Below, piece by piece: positions 59,550 to 64,000 of a stretch of DNA of 64,000 nucleotides. The stretch is from Poa pratensis (taxonomy: Eukaryota; Streptophyta; Magnoliopsida; Poales; Poaceae): assembly GCA_947311845.1 (NCBI GenBank), contig CAMZMU010000089.1, forward strand, positions 23,526,435 to 23,590,434, given 5' to 3'. The notes under the pieces were generated by a model. The model saw nothing but the letters and a program-made list of their open reading frames with translations, was not told the DNA's origin and did no database searches. A program made the position numbers and the translations under genes. The stretch's first letter is position 1. The number at the start of each line of letters is the position of its first letter.

Positions 59550-61635
59550 TTATGCACATAGCTTCACAATGGGTACTCGAACATTTTTCGGTAGAAGCCC
59601 CCTCAATGCAACCGGAAGTAATTGTGTCATAATCACGTGGCAGTCATGAGACTTTAGGTTTTGGAATTTTTTCTCTGCCATATTTATTATTCCCTTTATA
59701 TTCGACGAGAAGCCAGACGGGACCTTGATACTGCTCAGGACTTCAAAAAAGATCTCCTTCTCTTCTTTGGTAAGAGCGTAGCTGGCAGGACCTTGATACT
59801 TCTCTGGATTCAGGTCGTCTCGTTCGTGCATACGTTGCTGGTCCAGCCGTGCATCCGGTGTATCTTTCGTCTTCCCATACACGCCCAAGAAGTTTAGCAG
59901 GTTCACGCAAACATTTTTCGTCACGTGCATCACGTCGATTGCAGACCGGACCTCTAGGATTTTCCAATAGGGTAGCTCCCAAAATATAGATTTCTTCTTC
60001 CACATGGGTGCGTGTCCGTCAGTGTCATTCGGAACAGATTGTCCACCAGGACCCTTTCCAAAGATTACTTTTAAATCCTTGACCATACCATATATATCTT
60101 CACCAGTAGGGCGGAAAGGCTTCGTCCGGTGATCTGCCTCACTTTGAAATGCTTGCCTTTCTTTCTTAAGGGATGCTTGTTTGGAAGAAATCGACGATGC
60201 CCCGGGTACACATTCTTCTTATCTTTATCCAAATATATACTTTCAGTCTCACCTAAACAGTGCGTGCATGCATTATATCCCTTGTTTGACTGTCCTGAAA
60301 TGTTACTAAGAGCAGGCCAATCATTGATGGTTACAAACAGCAACGCTCGTAGGTCAAATTCCTCCTGTTTGTGCTCATCCCACACACGTACACCTTCTTC
60401 ACGCCACAACTGTAAAAGTTCTTCAATTAATGGCCTCAGGTACACATCAATATCGTTGCCGGGTTGGTTCGGGCCTTGGATAAGCACTGGCATCATAATG
60501 AACTTCCGCTTCATGCACAACCAAGGAGGAACGTTATAGATACATAGAGTCACAGGCCAGGTGCTATGACTGCAGCTCTGCTCCCAAAAGGATTCATGCC
60601 ATCTGTACTTAGACCAAACCTTATATTCCTTGCGTCACCTGCAAAGTCCTTGAACTTTCTGTCGATTTTTCTCCACTGCGACCCATCAGCGGGGTGTCTC
60701 AGCATCACGTCTTTCTTACGGTCTTCTTTGTGCCATCGCAATAACTTGGCATGCTCTTTGTTTTGGAACAAACGTTTCAACCGTGGTATTATAGGAGCAT
60801 ACCACATCACCTTGGTAGGAACCCTCTTCCTGGGGCGCTCGCCCTCAACATCACCAGGGTCATCTCGCCTGATCTTATACCGCAATGCACCGCATACCGG
60901 GCATGCATTCAAATTCTCGTACTCCTCACCGCGATAGAGGATGCAGTCATTAATGCATGCATGTATCTTCTGCACCTCTAATGCTAGAGGACAGACCACC
61001 TTCTTTGCTTCGTACGTACTGGGGGGTAATTCGTTATCCTTTGGAAGGATCTTCTTTAATATTGTCAGCAACTTTTCAAATCCCTTGTCAGATACACCAT
61101 TCTCTGCCTTCCATTGCAGCAATTCCAGTGTGGTACCTAGCTTTTTCTGGTCATCTTTGCAATTTGGGTACAACAATTTTTTGTGATCCTCTAACATGTG
61201 CTTCAACTTCAACCTCTCGTTTTCACTTCCGCAGTTTATCTGTGCATCAAGAATGGCCCGACGAAGATCATCATCGGGCTCATCAACAATGGCCTCTTCT
61301 TCAGCTTCGTCTTCCCCCATTGTAGTACCACCGTATTCAGTGAACATTAGATAGTTGTCATCATTCTCTTCTTCTTCATTTTGTTCCATTATAACCCCTC
61401 TTTCTCCGTGCTTAGTCCAACAATTATATCCGGACATGAAACCGGACTGCAACAGGTGGACGTGAAGGGTTTTTGAGGTAAAGTAATCCTTCGTATTCTT
61501 ATAGACACTACATGGACAACAAATAAAACCATTCGGTCGCTTGTTTGTCTCAGCCACACGGAGAAAATTATGCATGCCATTAATGAACTCGGGACTGCGT
61601 CGGTCACCGTAAATCCATTGCCGGCTCATCTGCAT
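59550..61635 (-). pseudogene. CACTA TNP2-type transposase (Transposase_21), N-terminal half, two frameshifts
   Basis: Starts MQMSRQWIYGDRRSPEFING (transposase-associated domain, 61635), then an acidic stretch, a zinc-like NACPVCGALRY and FGLSTDGMNPFG. One G is missing near 60583, after which TLCIYNVPPWLCMKRKFIMM and RALLFVTINDWPALSNISGQ (transposase core) follow. A second base is missing near 60140, then KVIFGKGPGGQSVPNDTDGH and IDVMHVTKNVCVNLLNFLGV. The reading stops at KLCA (59550), where the family normally continues for several hundred residues. Sequence of the neighbouring Transposase_24-like gene begins at once, so a deletion removed the C-terminal half. Confidence 0.82.
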
Positions 61636-61755
61636 TATATAAGTATATCAAAAACCATTACACTACATCATGAATAGATAAGTGACCAAATTAATTAATA
61701 CAAGTTCATCTCATCAAAAGCAAAGTAGAGTAGTGACCAAATGTAATACATAGTT

Positions 61756-61974
61756 CTATCTAAATAATTTAAATCCAACAACAAAGGCGATCAAAATCGC
61801 AACTAAGGTAATTATTGAACCAACAACATAATGATACCAAGTCTCTTTATTAATGGCATATTTTCTAATCTTTTTAATCTTCAAGCGCATTGCATCCATC
61901 TTGATCTTGTGATCATCGACGACGTTGGCAAGATCGAACTCCAATTTCATCTTCTCTTTTTCACTTCTTTTCAA
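61756..61974 (-). pseudogene. Small CACTA-associated coiled-coil membrane protein
   Basis: The minus-strand frame MKRSEKEKMKLEFDLANVVD leads through a basic coiled-coil into a single C-terminal TM helix (VVGSIITLVAILIAFVVGF). Just upstream an in-frame TAA (61977-61975) separates it from EMLNLFEKEN-like sequence, so the N-terminus has been cut by a nonsense change. I recall the same product from other Triticeae CACTA elements, where it is annotated as uncharacterised. Function unknown. Confidence 0.55.
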
Positions 61975-62697
61975 TTTTTATTTCAAATCATTGTTTTCTT
62001 TTTCAAATAAATTTAGCATCTCGACAAGAGGGTCAGTTGGAATTTCCGGTTCAACTACCTCCTAGATAAAAAAATCTATGTCAAGTTGGTCGGCATAATT
62101 GTCATAAGCACGAAATGAAACAAATAGTTATAAAAGATAATAATATACCACATCCGAATCATAGACCGGACGAGGGCCGACGGGGACGGATATCAAAACC
62201 ATGACACTATACATATAAAAAACAATCATACAAGTAAGAAAATTATACAAGTAATAACTATGCATCTAAATCATACAAGTAAGTTAAAAAAAAGGTTCAC
62301 CAAGGTGGTGACGGTGACGGGACGGCGCGGGCGATCGACGGCGGTGAGGACGGGGACGGACGGCACTAAAACCCACAAATCATACTTTAATTTGAGCTCA
62401 GATTGCATATAAAACAAATGAACTCCCTAACTTAGCCATTTCATCAAACACCTAGCTAGCACTAGAAAAATGAAATGAGCTAAACTAGCAATGAAATGAG
62501 CTAAAGTAGCAACGCCGGAAGAAAGGATGAAGTTGCTAACCCTTGGATAGATGGGGCACCGCCAATCTTGACAAATGGTGGAAAAAAATGGGGATGAACT
62601 CGAGCTCGGGAGAGGAAACAGAGGAGAAAATGGGATGAACTCGAGCAGGAAAATGGAGATGGCTGGCTCGGGGTGGAAGATGATATAGGGAACACTT

Positions 62698-62915
62698 TAG
62701 TCCCGGTTCGTATCACGAATCGGTACTAAAGAGAGGGGCTCGCGCTGGCCCCACCTCTGTGGTTGTCTGCCGCAACCTTTAGTCCCGGTTCGTAATACGA
62801 ACCGGGACTAAAGGTGGCGTTCGAACCGGGACTGGACCCGTGCGGTGTCCTAACCGTTGGAACCGGGACTAATGCTCACATTAGTCCGGGTTCCAAATAT
62901 GGCTGGGACTAAAGG
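62698..62915. repeat. CACTA right subterminal repeats
   Basis: Four or more inverted pairs built from TTTAGTCCCGGTTCG and CGAACCGGGACTAAAG. Several can fold as hairpins. In En/Spm elements such subterminal words are where the TNPA-like protein binds. Confidence 0.8.
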
Positions 62916-63239
62916 TCCGAACCGAAGGTTGTTTTTCGTGAGGTCGTCATCAGGAACATGTCTTGAGACTTGAAAGATAAAAAAATGGTGGATAAACATA
63001 TAAATCAATAACGAAAGTCACGGTCAAACGGATATCCCATGTGTTTGAGCATGGACGAATTGGTACACACGCGTTGACCAGAAAAGGCCATCAACGTTGA
63101 CCGATCAAACCATCCAAGGACCAGCGTAGCTAGGTACGTAACGCAAAAAGCTCCAATCGCTCACCAACCCAATAACAAGACCAATTTGTCTTCTTCTTTG
63201 CGAGATCAAATCAATGTTACCAATCCAGCACGAGCATGC

Positions 63240-63606
63240 TTAGGAGCTTTTGGATTGAAAGAATTGTATAGGAATTTGGGAGTATTTCAGTCTACAGGAA
63301 TTTTTTCGATGAAATACCGGTGGATCATATGATTGAGCCATTCCTGTGCCCCTATTCCCTAGGTTAACATGAGCTCGAACCTAATTTTATTTCTCCTTTA
63401 CAAAGACCAATGCACTTACTCTATCTCTATCTACTCTCTCTTTTCATTCATGTAAATTTTTTATGTTTGTTTCCTATGCACCATCCAAACGCATTGTTTA
63501 CAAATTTTCCGTGTTTTGAAATTTTGGAGAAATTGAACTGTATAATATCTCAACCCTTTGTTTTTTCTATTCCTACGTTTTAAAAATCCTTCAATCCAAA
63601 GAGCGC
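63240..63606. mobile_element. Probable MITE with 17-bp imperfect TIRs
   Basis: GGAGCTTTTGGATTGAAAG at the left and, read inward from the right, GCGCTCTTTGGATTGAAGG. Flanks ATGCTTA and ATGACTTA may be an imperfect TSD. AT-rich and non-coding. The remaining sequence to 64000 shows nothing recognisable. Confidence 0.45.
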
Positions 63607-64000
63607 ATGACTTATTTGGATTGTAGGGTTTAAAACACATGAATATAAAAAACACAGAAATTTCATAGCTTTGCAAGTTCAAAACAGAGAATTATAAACA
63701 CATTTTTTTAGGAATTGTTGTTTGGCTAAAGCACAGCTAAAATCACGGAAAATGTGTCTCGACCCTGCGCAATTGAGTCTAAAAAGAGCTTGAAATGGAT
63801 GTTCAAATCTCTATGAAATTGAGGCATAGGAATACAATACATAAGATTTTGATCGCACCATTGCTTTGATTCGAAGACAATACATAGAAACAATTCCGAA
63901 GGATTAAAATCATATAAAAATCCTTGAAAACTCTTGCAATGCAAATAGACCCTTAGATCCAAGGCTCGCAAAGTAGGACTTGGCGATTCGAGGAACACTC

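Larger units (their letters stand above)
47267..62940 (-). mobile_element. CACTA (En/Spm) transposon, 15.7 kb including nested LTR elements
   Basis: The left end reads CACTAGTGAAAAAAAACGGC; the right end read inward is CACGAAAAACAACC (degraded). The 3-bp TSD AGG lies at 47264-47266 and 62941-62943. Subterminal repeats TTTAGTCCCGGTT and AACCGGGACTAAA occur at 47285-47376, 56311-56346 and 62698-62915. It contains a broken TNP2-type transposase, a broken Transposase_24/Ulp1 gene and a small membrane-protein frame, all minus strand. LTR element 3 (47405-56293) is inserted about 140 bp inside the left end. Without insertions it would be about 6.8 kb. Confidence 0.88.

Overview
The window is nuclear DNA of a grass, most likely Triticeae (wheat, Aegilops or barley type). 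Support: a tRNA-derived SINE of the grass Au type, CACTA ends with TTTAGTCCCGGTT repeats, gag-only gypsy elements with TGATACGTC LTRs and a tRNA-Asp primer site, Stowaway, Tourist and hAT MITEs, and GC-rich grass-style exons (DEAD-box helicase, CesA-like, HY5-like). Genes are sparse and mobile elements dominate.

Layout. 1-15.2 kb: a DEAD-box RNA helicase gene (minus) carries two frameshifts and is invaded by two near-identical Helitrons. One is cut by the left window edge (1-660). The other lies whole in intron 1 (2283-13031), and its Rep/helicase gene splices, in my reading, into an unbroken 1674-codon frame. An antisense fragment of a gene resembling FDM/IDN2 (RNA-directed DNA methylation factors) sits in one intron of that gene. 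15.2-20.3 kb: intergenic, with MITEs and a diverged tandem duplication of about 1.1-1.2 kb. 20.5-21.6 kb: an intact F-box gene (plus). 21.7-27.1 kb: small transposons with readable ends: two hAT-type elements, a 37-bp hAT relic, a Harbinger-type element and two SINEs, most with visible target-site duplications (TSDs). 27.5-30.4 kb: a CesA-family gene (minus) lacking the TED and QxxRW catalytic motifs and carrying one frameshift. 31.5-36.0 kb: an HY5-like bZIP gene (minus) with a decayed LINE in a 3.5-kb intron. 38.1-46.3 kb: a young gag-protease-only LTR retrotransposon. 47.3-62.9 kb: a CACTA transposon containing an LTR element, which contains a second, very young, non-coding LTR element. 62.9-64 kb: intergenic, with a probable MITE.

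How parts fit. Host genes that look usable are the F-box gene and the HY5-like gene. The helicase and CesA-like genes are broken or missing key residues. The intact Helitron is the only element here with a complete enzyme. The two LTR elements lack polymerase and must move with enzymes supplied elsewhere. The CACTA enzymes (TNP2-type transposase; Transposase_24-like protein with a Ulp1 protease) are fused by a deletion and carry stops. Several coding breaks are single-base losses next to short homopolymers, so assembly error must be excluded before calling them all real.

All coordinates, splice sites and family calls come from reading the sequence by eye; no database search was run.
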